DNA of 64,000 bases from NCBI RefSeq assembly GCF_007673235.1, contig NZ_VDZH01000002.1, positions 1 through 64,000 on the forward strand, in the 5' to 3' direction. Positions 18,075 to 26,930 of the stretch are shown here, piece after piece. Numbering within the stretch: the stretch's first letter is position 1; the number at the start of each line of letters is the position of its first letter. Made by a program: the position numbers and the translations under genes. Source of the DNA: Curtobacterium pusillum. GTDB taxonomy: Bacteria > Actinomycetota > Actinomycetes > Actinomycetales > Microbacteriaceae. The notes beneath the pieces are model-generated. The model worked only from the letters and a program-made list of their open reading frames with translations, had not been told where the DNA came from and did no database searches.

Positions 18075-18664
18075 TAGGTGGAGGGGACCGCCTGCGCGAT
18101 CGCGAGCCGCGCGACCAGCTCGACGTGCTCGGCCATGTCGCGGGTCGGGTCGAAGAGCCACTGGATCTGCATGCCGTCCGAGACCGCGAGCAGCACGCTC
18201 GTCAGCTCCTCGACGTCGACGTCGGAGCGGAGCCGACCGTCCTCCTGCATGGCGCGGAAGTCGGCGGACAGGTCCTTCCGGCTGCGCTCGTAGCGCTGCC
18301 GGAAGTACTCGTGCGCGGGGTGCTCCGGGTCCGTCGCTGCCGCAGCGGAGAGGTTCACGAACATCTGCACGAGTCCGGGCACCTCGGCGTTGTGCCGCAC
18401 GATCGCCGCGAGCAGCTCGGCGGGGTCGTCGGCGTGCCAGTCGTGCTGCAGGTCCATCTCGTCGCGTCGGCGGAGGATCTCGACCCAGAGTTCGTCCTTC
18501 GAGTCGAAGTAGTGCAGCAGCCCGGCCTGGGTGAGCCCCACGGCGTCGGCGATGTCCTTGATGCTCGTGCGCCGGAAGCCCTGCTGCGCGACGAGCTCGA
18601 GCGCCGTCGTGAGGATCTCCCCACGCTTCGCGATGCCCTTCGCGTACGAACCCCGTCGTGCCAT
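18074..18664 (-). CDS. TetR-family repressor
   Basis: This 196-aa TetR regulator has the N-terminal helix-turn-helix TSIKDIADAVGLTQAGLLHYFDSKDELW (about residues 33-60) and a helical ligand-binding domain. The minus-strand hexamer TACAGT (plus-strand 18671-18676) lies six bases before its ATG, which suggests a leaderless mRNA. A 23-bp palindrome between it and the divergent MFS/GH3 operon is the probable operator. By context its inducer is likely a beta-glucoside or breakdown product. Confidence 0.9.
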   Translation of the reverse strand: MARRGSYAKGIAKRGEILTTALELVAQQGFRRTSIKDIADAVGLTQAGLLHYFDSKDELWVEILRRRDEMDLQHDWHADDPAELLAAIVRHNAEVPGLVQMFVNLSAAAATDPEHPAHEYFRQRYERSRKDLSADFRAMQEDGRLRSDVDVEELTSVLLAVSDGMQIQWLFDPTRDMAEHVELVARLAIAQAVPST

Positions 18665-18695
18665 GGCAGGACTGTACCGCCCGGAGTCCGTCCAG

Positions 18696-18729
18696 AAAAC
18701 CTAGCAGTGATTGGTTTTGGTGGTACGGT
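18696..18729. promoter_or_regulatory. TetR operator and promoter of the MFS-GH3 operon
   Basis: The 23-bp palindrome at 18696-18718 has arms AAAACC and GGTTTT around an 11-bp partly symmetrical centre (A, CA, TG and T also match). TACGGT at 18724-18729 is a -10 hexamer for the rightward operon, so bound repressor would cover its -35 region. Confidence 0.75.
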
Positions 18730-18794
18730 GGCGTGAGCCGCCGAGGAAGGCGTGCGAGTCGCCGACGACGGTGGCGTACCCGATGGAGGTTGCA

Positions 18795-20063
18795 GTGGCC
18801 AACGACGCCCTGACCGTTTCCGACACCCCGACCGCAGTCGCGCCCACGCGCGGTCGAGGTGCGCCGCTCATGTACACGCTCGGCATGCCGATCGCGATGC
18901 TCGGTCTGTACATCGCCCTGCTGCCCCCGGTCCTCGTCGCGATGGCGCTCAAGGTCGCCGAGATCGCGCCGGACAACCAGGCGGGCGTGCTCGGGCTCGC
19001 GCTCGGGATCGGCGCGTTCGCCGCGATGGTCGCCAACCCCCTGGCCGGTCGCTTCAGCGACCGGACCGCCGGGAGGCTCGGCATGCGTCGTCCGTGGATC
19101 ATCGGTGGCACCGTGGTCGGGTTCGCAGCCCTCGTGGTCGTCGCGACGACGTCCTCCACCGTCGTGCTCGTGATCGGCTGGGGCGTCGCGCAGATCGCCT
19201 ACAACGCCACGATCGCGGCACTCACGGCCGTCATGCCGGACCACGTCACGCGCTCGCAGCGCGGTCGGGTCGCAGCACTGCTCGGCCTCGCGCAGAACCT
19301 CGCACTCGTGGGCGGCACGTTCCTCGTGCAGCTCTTCTCGACCTCGGCGACGCAGATGATCGTCCCCGGCGCGATCGGGTCGGTCGTCGTGGTGCTCTAC
19401 GCGCTCCTGTTCCGCGACCGTGTGCTGACGAACCGCCCGACCTCGAAGCTGGGCATCGGGCAGCTCTTCGGCTCGTTCGTCTTCAACCCCGTGAAGCACC
19501 CGGACCTCGGCTGGGCCTGGCTGACGCGCTTCATGATGGTCGCCGCGCAGTACACGGCGGTCAGCTACCTCACCTACTTCCTGCGGGACGACATCGGCGT
19601 GAACCAGTCGAACCTCGCGAACGCGGTGTTCCAGGGCACGCTCTGGAACGTCGTCGGCATCGTGCTGACCTCCCTGATCGCGGGGTGGCTGTCGGACAAG
19701 CTCGGCCGCCGCAAGCTCTTCGTCGCGGTCGCCGGCATCGTCGGGGTCGTCGGCCTCGTGATCATCGCGCTCGCGCCGTCGCTCGGCATGGTCCTCGTCG
19801 GCGAGTTCGTCATGGGTGCCGGCATGGGCGTGTTCTACGCCGTCGACCTCGCCCTCATCACCGACGTCCTGCCCTCCGACCAGGACAACGCGAAGGACCT
19901 CGGCGTGGTGAACATCGCGCAGGCCCTGCCGCAGTCGATCGTCCCGGCCGCCGCCCCCGGCGTGATCGCCCTGACCGGCGGCTACAGCGGCTTCTTCATC
20001 ACCGGCGCCGTCGTCGGACTGCTCGGCATCGTCTCGGTGTCCCGCATCCGCGGCGTCCGCTGA
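18795..20063 (+). CDS. MFS transporter, glycoside uptake by context
   Basis: This 422-aa major facilitator has about 12 hydrophobic helices and the motif NPLAGRFSDRTAGRLGMRRP near residue 80, as in sugar-cation symporter relatives. GTG 18795 has a perfect GGAGG five bases upstream; an ATG at 18783 lies before that site and is less likely. The beta-glucosidase gene follows after 31 bp on the same strand, so uptake of beta-glucosides or oligosaccharides is the natural reading, but specificity is inferred from context only. Confidence 0.87.
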   Translation: MANDALTVSDTPTAVAPTRGRGAPLMYTLGMPIAMLGLYIALLPPVLVAMALKVAEIAPDNQAGVLGLALGIGAFAAMVANPLAGRFSDRTAGRLGMRRPWIIGGTVVGFAALVVVATTSSTVVLVIGWGVAQIAYNATIAALTAVMPDHVTRSQRGRVAALLGLAQNLALVGGTFLVQLFSTSATQMIVPGAIGSVVVVLYALLFRDRVLTNRPTSKLGIGQLFGSFVFNPVKHPDLGWAWLTRFMMVAAQYTAVSYLTYFLRDDIGVNQSNLANAVFQGTLWNVVGIVLTSLIAGWLSDKLGRRKLFVAVAGIVGVVGLVIIALAPSLGMVLVGEFVMGAGMGVFYAVDLALITDVLPSDQDNAKDLGVVNIAQALPQSIVPAAAPGVIALTGGYSGFFITGAVVGLLGIVSVSRIRGVR

Positions 20064-20094
20064 CGCCCGTCGACCCACGAAAGGACCGATCACC

Positions 20095-22566
20095 GTGACT
20101 GATCTGCAGACCGTGAGCACCGCCTCCAGTCCGCTGGCGGAGCGCATCGACGCGCTCCTGGAGCAGCTGACCACCGAGGAGAAGGTGCAGCTGCTCACCG
20201 GACGTGACTTCTGGACCACCTGGCCGATCGAGAAGATCGGGCTCCGCCGCATCCTGATGTCGGACGGCCCCTCCGGCGTCCGTGGCGAGGTCTGGGACGA
20301 GCGCGACCCGTCGCTGAACCTGCCGTCCGCGACCGCCCTGTCGGCGTCGTGGGACCGCGCGATCGCGAAGCGCTACGGCGCCGCAGCGGCCGTCGAGGCC
20401 CGCCGCAAGGGCGTCGACGTCGTCCTCGGCCCGACCATCAACCTGCACCGCTCGCCCCTCGGCGGTCGGCACTTCGAGGCGTTCAGCGAGGACCCGGTGC
20501 TCACCGGCGACCTGGCGGCGTCCTACGTCGAGGGCGTGCAGGAGAACGGCGTCGCCGCGACGCCGAAGCACTACATCGCGAACGACTACGAGACCGACCG
20601 CTTCACCGCGTCGACCGAGGTGAGCGACCGTGCCCTGCGGGAGCTGTACCTGCTCGCGTTCGAGAAGGCCGTGACCGAGGCGCACGCCTGGGCGATCATG
20701 TCGTCCTACAACTCGATCAACGGCGTCACCGCGTCCGAGAACGAGCTGCTCGAGACGCCGCTGAACTCGGAGTGGGGCTTCGACGGCATCGTCGTCTCCG
20801 ACTGGACCGGCGTCCGCTCGGTCGACTCGGCGAAGGCGTCGCAGGACGTCGCGATGCCCGGGCCGAACCAGTGGTGGAGCGAGGGGCCCCTCCTCGACGC
20901 CGTACGCTCCGGCGACGTCCCCGAGGCCGCGATCGACCGCAAGGTCCGTCGGATCCTGACCCTCGCCGCCCGCGTCGGCGCGCTCGAGGGCTTCGAGCCG
21001 GTCGCCGCGTCGCCGGTGCACGTCGAGGACGGCATCGCGTTCGTCCGCGAGGCCGAGGCCGAAGGCACCGTCCTCGTCCGCAACACCGGCGTCCTGCCGC
21101 TCGATGCCCCCGCGGTGTCGCGCATCGCGGTGATCGGCCACAACGCCGACCAGGCCCGCACCCAGGGCGGCGGCTCGGCCACCGTCGTGCCGTCGCAGGT
21201 CGTCTCGCCGTTCGACGGGATCCGCTCGGCGTTCCCGGGGGCCACGGTCGACTACGAGATCGGCGCCGTCGTGCAGGAGGGCATCGCGGAGTTCCCGCTG
21301 TCCACCATCACGAACCCCGGGACCGGCGAGCCCGGTGCCCGCGTCGCGTTCGTGCGCGACGGAACCGAGCTGTACGTCGAGGACCGCCGCGCCACCGCGC
21401 TGTTCTGGTTCGGCGGCGACGCCCCGACGCGCGAGGCCGACCGGCTCGACATCACGACGACCTACACGGCGCCCTCGACGGGCACCGTCCGGATCGGCAT
21501 CGGCGCTGCCGGGCGCTCCCGCATGTGGATCGACGGCGAGCTCGTGCTCGACGAGGACGTCCCGTTCGAGGGCGACCAGCTCGGTGCAGCGTTCCTCAAC
21601 CCGCCGGCGCGTTCCGTCCCCGTGTCCGTGACGGAAGGCCAGCAGGTCGCGATCCGGATCGAGTACGACGTCATCCAGGACGAGACCCTCGGCGGTGTGC
21701 TCGCGTACCAGTTCGGCACCGAGCCGTCCGACGAGGACCCGTCGGTCCTCATCGACGCCGCCGTCGCGACGGCCACCGGCGCGGACGTCGCCGTGGTCGT
21801 GGTCGGCACGAACTCGAAGGTCGAGTCCGAGGGCTACGACCGCACCTCGCTCGCACTCCCCGGGCACCAGGACGACCTCGTCCGCGCGGTCGCCGCGGCC
21901 AACCCGAACACGATCGTGGTCGTGAACGCGGGTTCGCCGGTGGAGATGCCGTGGCGGAACGACGTCGCTGCGGTCCTGCTCACCTGGTTCGGCGGGCAGG
22001 AGTACGGCAACGCGGTCGCCGACGTCCTCACGGGTGCGACGGAGCCGGGCGGGCGCCTGCCCACCACCTGGCCGGCGACGATGGCCGACGTCCCCGTGCT
22101 CGACGTCACCCCGGTCGACGGGAAGGTGTCCTACGACGAGGGCGTGCACATCGGTTACCGGGCGTGGCTCCGTGCCGGCATCGAGCCGGCGTACCCGTTC
22201 GGCCACGGCCTCGGCTACACGACCTGGACGATCGACGGCGTCACGGCGACGCCGACGGTGCGCGAGGGCGACGCGGTGATCGTGACCGCGACGGTCGCCA
22301 ACACCGGTGACCGTGCCGGCAAGCACGTCGTGCAGGTGTACGCGTCGCGGGAGTCCTCGGCGGTCGACCGTCCGGTGCGCTGGCTCGTCGGCTTCGCCCC
22401 GGTGCGGCTCGGTGCGGGCGAGTCGACCGAGGTGTCGATCGAGGTCCCGGCCCGGGCGTTCGCACACTGGGACGGCGCCTGGGCCTACGAGTCCGGAGCC
22501 TTCACGCTGCACGTCGGCGCATCGGTGATGGCCGAATCCGGCAGAGTTCAGGTCGATCTGGACTGA
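20095..22566 (+). CDS. glycoside hydrolase family 3 beta-glucosidase
   Basis: This 823-aa GH3 enzyme should hydrolyse terminal beta-linked glucose or xylose. The N-terminal TIM barrel has SDGPSGVR, the KHYIAND segment and the nucleophile Asp236 in VVSDWTGV. A PA14-like insertion lies around residues 400-560 (VRIGIGAAGRSRMWIDGE), as in GH3 enzymes with an extra sugar-binding lid. The second alpha/beta domain carries VESEGYDRTSLALPGHQ, and a fibronectin-III-like domain ends the protein. There is no signal peptide, so it acts on imported sugars. GAAAGGA precedes the GTG start. Confidence 0.94.
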   Translation: MTDLQTVSTASSPLAERIDALLEQLTTEEKVQLLTGRDFWTTWPIEKIGLRRILMSDGPSGVRGEVWDERDPSLNLPSATALSASWDRAIAKRYGAAAAVEARRKGVDVVLGPTINLHRSPLGGRHFEAFSEDPVLTGDLAASYVEGVQENGVAATPKHYIANDYETDRFTASTEVSDRALRELYLLAFEKAVTEAHAWAIMSSYNSINGVTASENELLETPLNSEWGFDGIVVSDWTGVRSVDSAKASQDVAMPGPNQWWSEGPLLDAVRSGDVPEAAIDRKVRRILTLAARVGALEGFEPVAASPVHVEDGIAFVREAEAEGTVLVRNTGVLPLDAPAVSRIAVIGHNADQARTQGGGSATVVPSQVVSPFDGIRSAFPGATVDYEIGAVVQEGIAEFPLSTITNPGTGEPGARVAFVRDGTELYVEDRRATALFWFGGDAPTREADRLDITTTYTAPSTGTVRIGIGAAGRSRMWIDGELVLDEDVPFEGDQLGAAFLNPPARSVPVSVTEGQQVAIRIEYDVIQDETLGGVLAYQFGTEPSDEDPSVLIDAAVATATGADVAVVVVGTNSKVESEGYDRTSLALPGHQDDLVRAVAAANPNTIVVVNAGSPVEMPWRNDVAAVLLTWFGGQEYGNAVADVLTGATEPGGRLPTTWPATMADVPVLDVTPVDGKVSYDEGVHIGYRAWLRAGIEPAYPFGHGLGYTTWTIDGVTATPTVREGDAVIVTATVANTGDRAGKHVVQVYASRESSAVDRPVRWLVGFAPVRLGAGESTEVSIEVPARAFAHWDGAWAYESGAFTLHVGASVMAESGRVQVDLD

Positions 22567-23005
22567 AGTCGTCCGGTTTCCGCGCTCGGTCGATGTTCAT
22601 TCAGTAACATCGATCTGCGCCAGGCGGCTGGTTACCGTCGGCGCGCGCACCGAGACGGGGTCGTCATGTGAGCGACACGGCCTCCTGATCCGGCCGATGG
22701 AGCCCTGGTGATCCTGGTGCGTCCAGAATGCGTCCCCGCGTCCGCGCGGGGGCGCATTCGTCTTCGGCGGGCGCAGGACAACCGGTTGACTTCCGCTGAT
22801 CGTTTCTGCTCAGTCGAACAAACTGCTGACAATGTGTCAGGAAATAGGTCCACAATCCGCGGTTTCGTGTGACAAACCGCCCGGTAGGTGGAACGATGAG
22901 GACGTCATCCCGTACGGATCAGGGACGAGATGGCCATCCGGCAGGGCTCCCGGGAGCCTCACCATCCCCGCTGCGGGCCCGCCGGATGCCCTGCTCGGCC
23001 GGAGC
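22567..23005. other. 439-bp intergenic region with terminator, palindromes and a folded segment
   Basis: No gene is supported here. It holds the GH3 terminator (22725-22758), a 15-nt match to the hairpin at 11111 (22803-22817), a small palindrome TGACA-ATG-TGTCA (22827-22839), a stem GGTTT/AAACC (22861-22878) and a segment able to fold as a three-way junction: 22935-22942 pairs with 22981-22988, enclosing the self-complementary 22945-22958 and a CCCGC/GCGGG hairpin (22967-22977). The last may end the minus-strand oxidoreductase transcript or be a structured RNA. Confidence 0.6.
22725..22758 (+). terminator. terminator after the GH3 gene
   Basis: AATGCGTCCCCGCG and CGCGGGGGCGCATT form a 14-bp stem with one G-T pair and a TCCG tetraloop, followed by a short CGTCTTC tail. 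It is about 160 bp after the GH3 stop. Confidence 0.75.
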
Positions 23006-24040
23006 TCAGCGTCCCTCGCGCACCGCCGGGGCGATTTCCTCGGCGACGATGCGCAGGATGCGTTCGTGCGACGCCGCGTCGCCGTTCGCGGGCAGGGTGA
23101 TCACCAGCTCGTCCGTCGACGTCACGGCGGGATCGGCGAGCAGGGCGTCGACGATGGCCGCGGGCTCGCCGGAGAGGACCTTGCTGAACCGGAACGGCGG
23201 GGTGCCCGACAGTGGTCGGCCCTCGTCGTCCATGCCGCTCGCGTACCCGGTCAGGAACTCCTCGTGCACCGCACGGTCGTGGTCGTCGAGCAGGGGGACG
23301 ACGATGCGGCCCACGGCCACCTTCGGTGTGCGCCCGGTGTGTTCGCCAGCGCCCTGGAGCTCGGCGAACCGGTTCCGGTACGCCGCGATCTGCGCCGCCT
23401 GCGCCTCGGCGAACGGTGCGCCGGTGTCCTCGGTGTTCAGGGTCGAGCAGTGCAGCAGCAGCCCCTTCTCGGCCGTGCGGACCGCGGTGCCCATGCTGCC
23501 GCCGCCCCACCACACCCGGCCGCGGAGGTCCGGGCTGAGCGGCTGCAGCGTCAGGTCCGCGCCGGCCGAGATGCTCTCGTAGCCCTTCCCGGCGCTGCCG
23601 AGCGGGTCGCCGTCCAGGACCTCGAGCAGGCGTGCCGCGCGGGCTTCGGCCTCGTCGCGGAAACTCCGCTCCGAGCCGCCGAACACGGGGTCGAGGATCG
23701 GCCCGTACCCGGCGATGCCCGTGCTGATGCCGAGCTGCACGCGGCCGCCGCTGAGGAGGTCCACCGTGCTGGCGTCCTCGGCGAGACGCACCGGGTCCTC
23801 GTAGCGCATACCGAGCACGGCGGTGCCGAAACCGATCGTGCGCGTGCGCTGGGCTGCCGCGGCGAAGAAGGTCATCGGGCTCGTCAGGAACGGTTCGAAG
23901 TGGCGTCCGCGCACCCAGCCCGTTCCGTAGCCGAGTGCCTCGGCGGTCTCGAACAGGCGGAGCCCGTCCTCGAGTGCGGCGGCCGCACCCGCGGTACCGC
24001 GGTGGTTCGGGACGAAGGAGAGGAAGCCGAGTTCGCGCAC
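23006..24040 (-). CDS. LLM-class flavin-dependent oxidoreductase
   Basis: This 344-aa luciferase-like oxidoreductase has the family pattern: GTGWVRGRHFEPF, RTIGFGTAVLGMRYEDPVRLAED and DLLSGGRVQLGISTG. It resembles the enzyme at 11708 in size and motifs but is clearly diverged. The start is GTG 24040; TAGACT on the minus strand (plus-strand 24047-24052) is six bases upstream, so the mRNA is probably leaderless. Substrate unknown. Confidence 0.87.
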   Translation of the reverse strand: MRELGFLSFVPNHRGTAGAAAALEDGLRLFETAEALGYGTGWVRGRHFEPFLTSPMTFFAAAAQRTRTIGFGTAVLGMRYEDPVRLAEDASTVDLLSGGRVQLGISTGIAGYGPILDPVFGGSERSFRDEAEARAARLLEVLDGDPLGSAGKGYESISAGADLTLQPLSPDLRGRVWWGGGSMGTAVRTAEKGLLLHCSTLNTEDTGAPFAEAQAAQIAAYRNRFAELQGAGEHTGRTPKVAVGRIVVPLLDDHDRAVHEEFLTGYASGMDDEGRPLSGTPPFRFSKVLSGEPAAIVDALLADPAVTSTDELVITLPANGDAASHERILRIVAEEIAPAVREGR

Positions 24041-24071
24041 GACGCGAGTCTATGCGGACGCATCCAAGCTG

Positions 24072-24115
24072 GGCCTGGAGGCGCGGGGCGGGCCCGCACC
24101 GTGCCTCCCGTCCGT
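24072..24115. repeat. GGAGGCGCGG palindrome, copy 3 (imperfect)
   Basis: CTGGAGGCGCGG (24075-24086) and CCGTGCCTCCCGTCCG form degenerate arms around a GGGCCC-type centre. It sits between divergent genes, where a terminator function is not expected. Confidence 0.85.
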
Positions 24116-24149
24116 CTCCTGGTCACCACCCACCTGGGAGGATGGACCC

Positions 24150-26729
24150 ATGACGGACGTCACCACGCTCCCACCGCTCGTCGCGGCACTGCCGGCCGCC
24201 GACGGCGGCGCCGTCGACCCCGACGAGGTCTACGAGGCCTTCGCCGCGTGGGCCGCCGAGGGCGGACGACCGCTGTACCCGGCGCAGGACGAAGCCGTCA
24301 TCGAACTCGTGTCCGGCGCGAACGTCGTCCTGAGCACCCCCACCGGCACCGGGAAGTCCCTCGTCGCCGCCGGGGCGCACTTCGCCGCGCTCGCCGAGGG
24401 CAAGCGGAGCTACTACACGGCACCGATCAAGGCGCTCGTCTCCGAGAAGTTCTTCCAGCTCGTCGAACTGTTCGGTGCGCAGAACGTCGGCATGGTCACC
24501 GGTGACTCGAGCGTCAACGCCGACGCCCCGATCGTGTGCTGCACCGCGGAGATCCTGGCGAACCTCGCACTCCGGCAGGGACCCGGCGCTGATGTCGACG
24601 TCGTCGTGATGGACGAGTTCCACTACTACGGCGACCCCGACCGCGGGTGGGCGTGGCAGGTGCCGCTCCTCGTGCTCGAGCGTGCGCAGTTCCTGCTCAT
24701 GTCCGCGACCCTCGGCGACGTCACCACCATCGCCGACGACCTGTCCCGGCGGACCGGACGCCCCACCGCCCGCGTGACCGGGGTCTCGCGCCCCGTGCCC
24801 CTCGAGTACGAGTACGTCATGACGCCCGTGCAGGAGACCGTCGAGCGGCTGCTGGACGAGGGCAAGGCACCGATCTACATCGTGCACTTCGCGCAGGCCG
24901 CGGCGCTCGAACGGGCGCAGGCGCTCATGTCCGCGCGCGTGGCCGATCGCGATCGTCGTGATCAGATCGCCGACGCGATCGCGGGCTTCCGGTTCAGTGC
25001 CGGGTTCGGGCAGACCCTGTCACGACTCATCCGGGCCGGCATCGGCGTCCACCACGCCGGCATGCTGCCGAAGTACCGACGGCTCGTCGAGCAACTCGCC
25101 CAGCGCGGACTCCTGCCCGTGATCTGCGGCACCGACACCCTGGGCGTCGGGATCAACGTGCCGATCCGTTCGGTGCTGCTCACCGGGCTGACGAAGTTCG
25201 ACGGCACGAAGATGCGGCAGCTCTCCGCCCGTGAGTTCCACCAGATCGCCGGTCGCGCCGGACGTGCCGGGTACGACACCGAGGGCGACGTCGTGGCCGA
25301 GGCGCCCGAGCACGACATCGAGAACGCACGGTCGCTCGCCAAGGCCGGCGACGACCCGAAGAAGAAGAACAAGATCAAGCGCAAGAAGGCGCCCGAGGGG
25401 TTCGTCTCGTGGGGACAGGCGTCGTTCGAGCGGCTCATCGCGGCCGAACCCGAGCCGATGGTCTCGCGCATGCGCATCACGCACGCGATGGTGCTCTCCG
25501 TCGTCGCGCGCGGCGGTTCGGCGTTCGAAGACGTCCGGGCACTCGTCTTCGACAACCACGAGCCGCGGGCGCGGCAGCTCGCCATGGCCCGGCGAGCGTT
25601 GACGATCGCGCGGACGCTCATCAACGCCCGGGTCATCGAGAAGGTCGACGGGGAGTACCGGTTGACCGTCGACATCGCGCCGAACTTCGCGCTCAACCAG
25701 CCGCTCTCGCCGTTCGCGCTGGCCGCGTTCGAGTTGCTCGACCCCTCGTCGCCCACCTACGCACTCGACATGGTGTCCATCGTCGAGGCCACCCTCGACG
25801 ACCCCCGGGCGATCCTGTCGCAGCAGCAGTTCAAGGAGCGCGGTGAGGCCGTCGCCCGGATGAAGCAGGAGGGCATCGAGTACGACGAGCGGATGGAGCT
25901 GCTCGAGGAGGTCACGTGGCCCAAGCCGCTCGCGCCGCTGCTCGAAGCGGCGTACGAGGCCTACGCCGCCGAGCAGCCGTGGGTGCTCGACTTCGCGCTC
26001 TCGCCCAAGGCCGTCGTCCGGGACATGTACGAGCGGGCGATGACCTTCGGCGACTTCGTGCGGTTCTACCAGCTCACCCGCTCCGAGGGACTCGTCCTCC
26101 GGTACCTGTCCGACGCGTACCGGACCATGCGGCAGACCATCGCCGACGAGCAGCGCACCCCGGAGCTCGACGACCTGATCGAGTGGCTGGGCGAGGTCGT
26201 CAAGCAGACCGACTCGTCGCTCGTCGACGAGTGGGAGGCGCTGCTGAACGGAGACGTCCTGCTCGCGTCGGAGGAACACGAGGAGATCGCACCGCCGCAG
26301 CCCTCGCGACTCACCGGGAACCCGCGGGCGTTCCGGGTGCTCGTCCGGAACGCCCTGTTCCAGCGGGTGCTGCTCGCCGCGGCGGACGACGTCGCCGGAC
26401 TCGCTGCGCTGGACGGGGCCGCGGGCTTCGACGAGGACGCCTGGGACGCCGTGCTCGAGGAGTACTACGACGCGCACGACGAGGTCGGGACGGATGCCGA
26501 CGCGCGGTCGATGCAGTACCTGGTGCTGGACGAGGCCGGGGCCGTCGGCAAAGCTGGCTCCCCTCGGGTCTGGCGCGCGCGGCAGATCTTCGCGGACCCC
26601 TCGGGTGACAAGGACTTCGGGTTCTCGGCGACGATCGACCTCGATGCGTCCGACGAAGCCGGAGAAGCGGTCGTGCGGGTCACCGAGATCGGGCGGTTCG
26701 ACGGGTGGGCCGAGGTGGACGTCGACTGA
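24150..26729 (+). CDS. DEAD/DEAH-box RNA helicase with DUF3516-type C-terminus
   Basis: This 859-aa superfamily 2 helicase belongs to the Ski2/HelY-like actinobacterial group. Visible motifs are Walker A STPTGTGKSLVAA (near residue 66), VVMDEFHYYG (motif II, DEFH), LLMSATLGD (III), GTDTLGVGINVPIRSV (V) and HQIAGRAGRAGYDTEG (VI). A Lys-rich insertion (KKKNKIKRKKAPEG) lies near residue 410, and the ~450-residue C-terminus matches DUF3516 in kind. It probably remodels structured RNA. GGGAGGA precedes the ATG at 24150. Confidence 0.92.
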   Translation: MTDVTTLPPLVAALPAADGGAVDPDEVYEAFAAWAAEGGRPLYPAQDEAVIELVSGANVVLSTPTGTGKSLVAAGAHFAALAEGKRSYYTAPIKALVSEKFFQLVELFGAQNVGMVTGDSSVNADAPIVCCTAEILANLALRQGPGADVDVVVMDEFHYYGDPDRGWAWQVPLLVLERAQFLLMSATLGDVTTIADDLSRRTGRPTARVTGVSRPVPLEYEYVMTPVQETVERLLDEGKAPIYIVHFAQAAALERAQALMSARVADRDRRDQIADAIAGFRFSAGFGQTLSRLIRAGIGVHHAGMLPKYRRLVEQLAQRGLLPVICGTDTLGVGINVPIRSVLLTGLTKFDGTKMRQLSAREFHQIAGRAGRAGYDTEGDVVAEAPEHDIENARSLAKAGDDPKKKNKIKRKKAPEGFVSWGQASFERLIAAEPEPMVSRMRITHAMVLSVVARGGSAFEDVRALVFDNHEPRARQLAMARRALTIARTLINARVIEKVDGEYRLTVDIAPNFALNQPLSPFALAAFELLDPSSPTYALDMVSIVEATLDDPRAILSQQQFKERGEAVARMKQEGIEYDERMELLEEVTWPKPLAPLLEAAYEAYAAEQPWVLDFALSPKAVVRDMYERAMTFGDFVRFYQLTRSEGLVLRYLSDAYRTMRQTIADEQRTPELDDLIEWLGEVVKQTDSSLVDEWEALLNGDVLLASEEHEEIAPPQPSRLTGNPRAFRVLVRNALFQRVLLAAADDVAGLAALDGAAGFDEDAWDAVLEEYYDAHDEVGTDADARSMQYLVLDEAGAVGKAGSPRVWRARQIFADPSGDKDFGFSATIDLDASDEAGEAVVRVTEIGRFDGWAEVDVD

Positions 26730-26732
26730 GCC

Positions 26733-26760
26733 GTCAGAAGAGGGTGGCGGGCGGTTCGAC
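26733..26760. repeat. 28-bp direct repeat, left copy
   Basis: This segment matches 28129-28156 in 27 of 28 bases. The right copy is the 3' end of the RNase HI gene, so the left copy is a detached duplicate of that gene end. Together they bracket the secreted-protein gene. Confidence 0.85.
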
Positions 26761-26886
26761 CCCGGGCACGAGCGCTTGGGTGCGAGCCGACCCCGGAGAG
26801 CGGAAGTCCCATCGGTACGACCAGGTGCAGGGCACCGTCGCGACGGGACGTACTGACCTGTTGGGCCACTGCAACCGAGACGAGGC

Positions 26887-26916
26887 GACGCCCCAGACCA
26901 TCCGGTCCGGGGCGTC
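26887..26916 (-). terminator. terminator of the secreted-protein gene
   Basis: GACGCCCC-A-GACC pairs with GGTC-C-GGGGCGTC around an ATCC loop, giving a 12-bp stem with one internal mismatch. It is just beyond the minus-strand stop at 26931. Confidence 0.7.
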
Positions 26917-26930
26917 GTGTCGTGCTGGTA

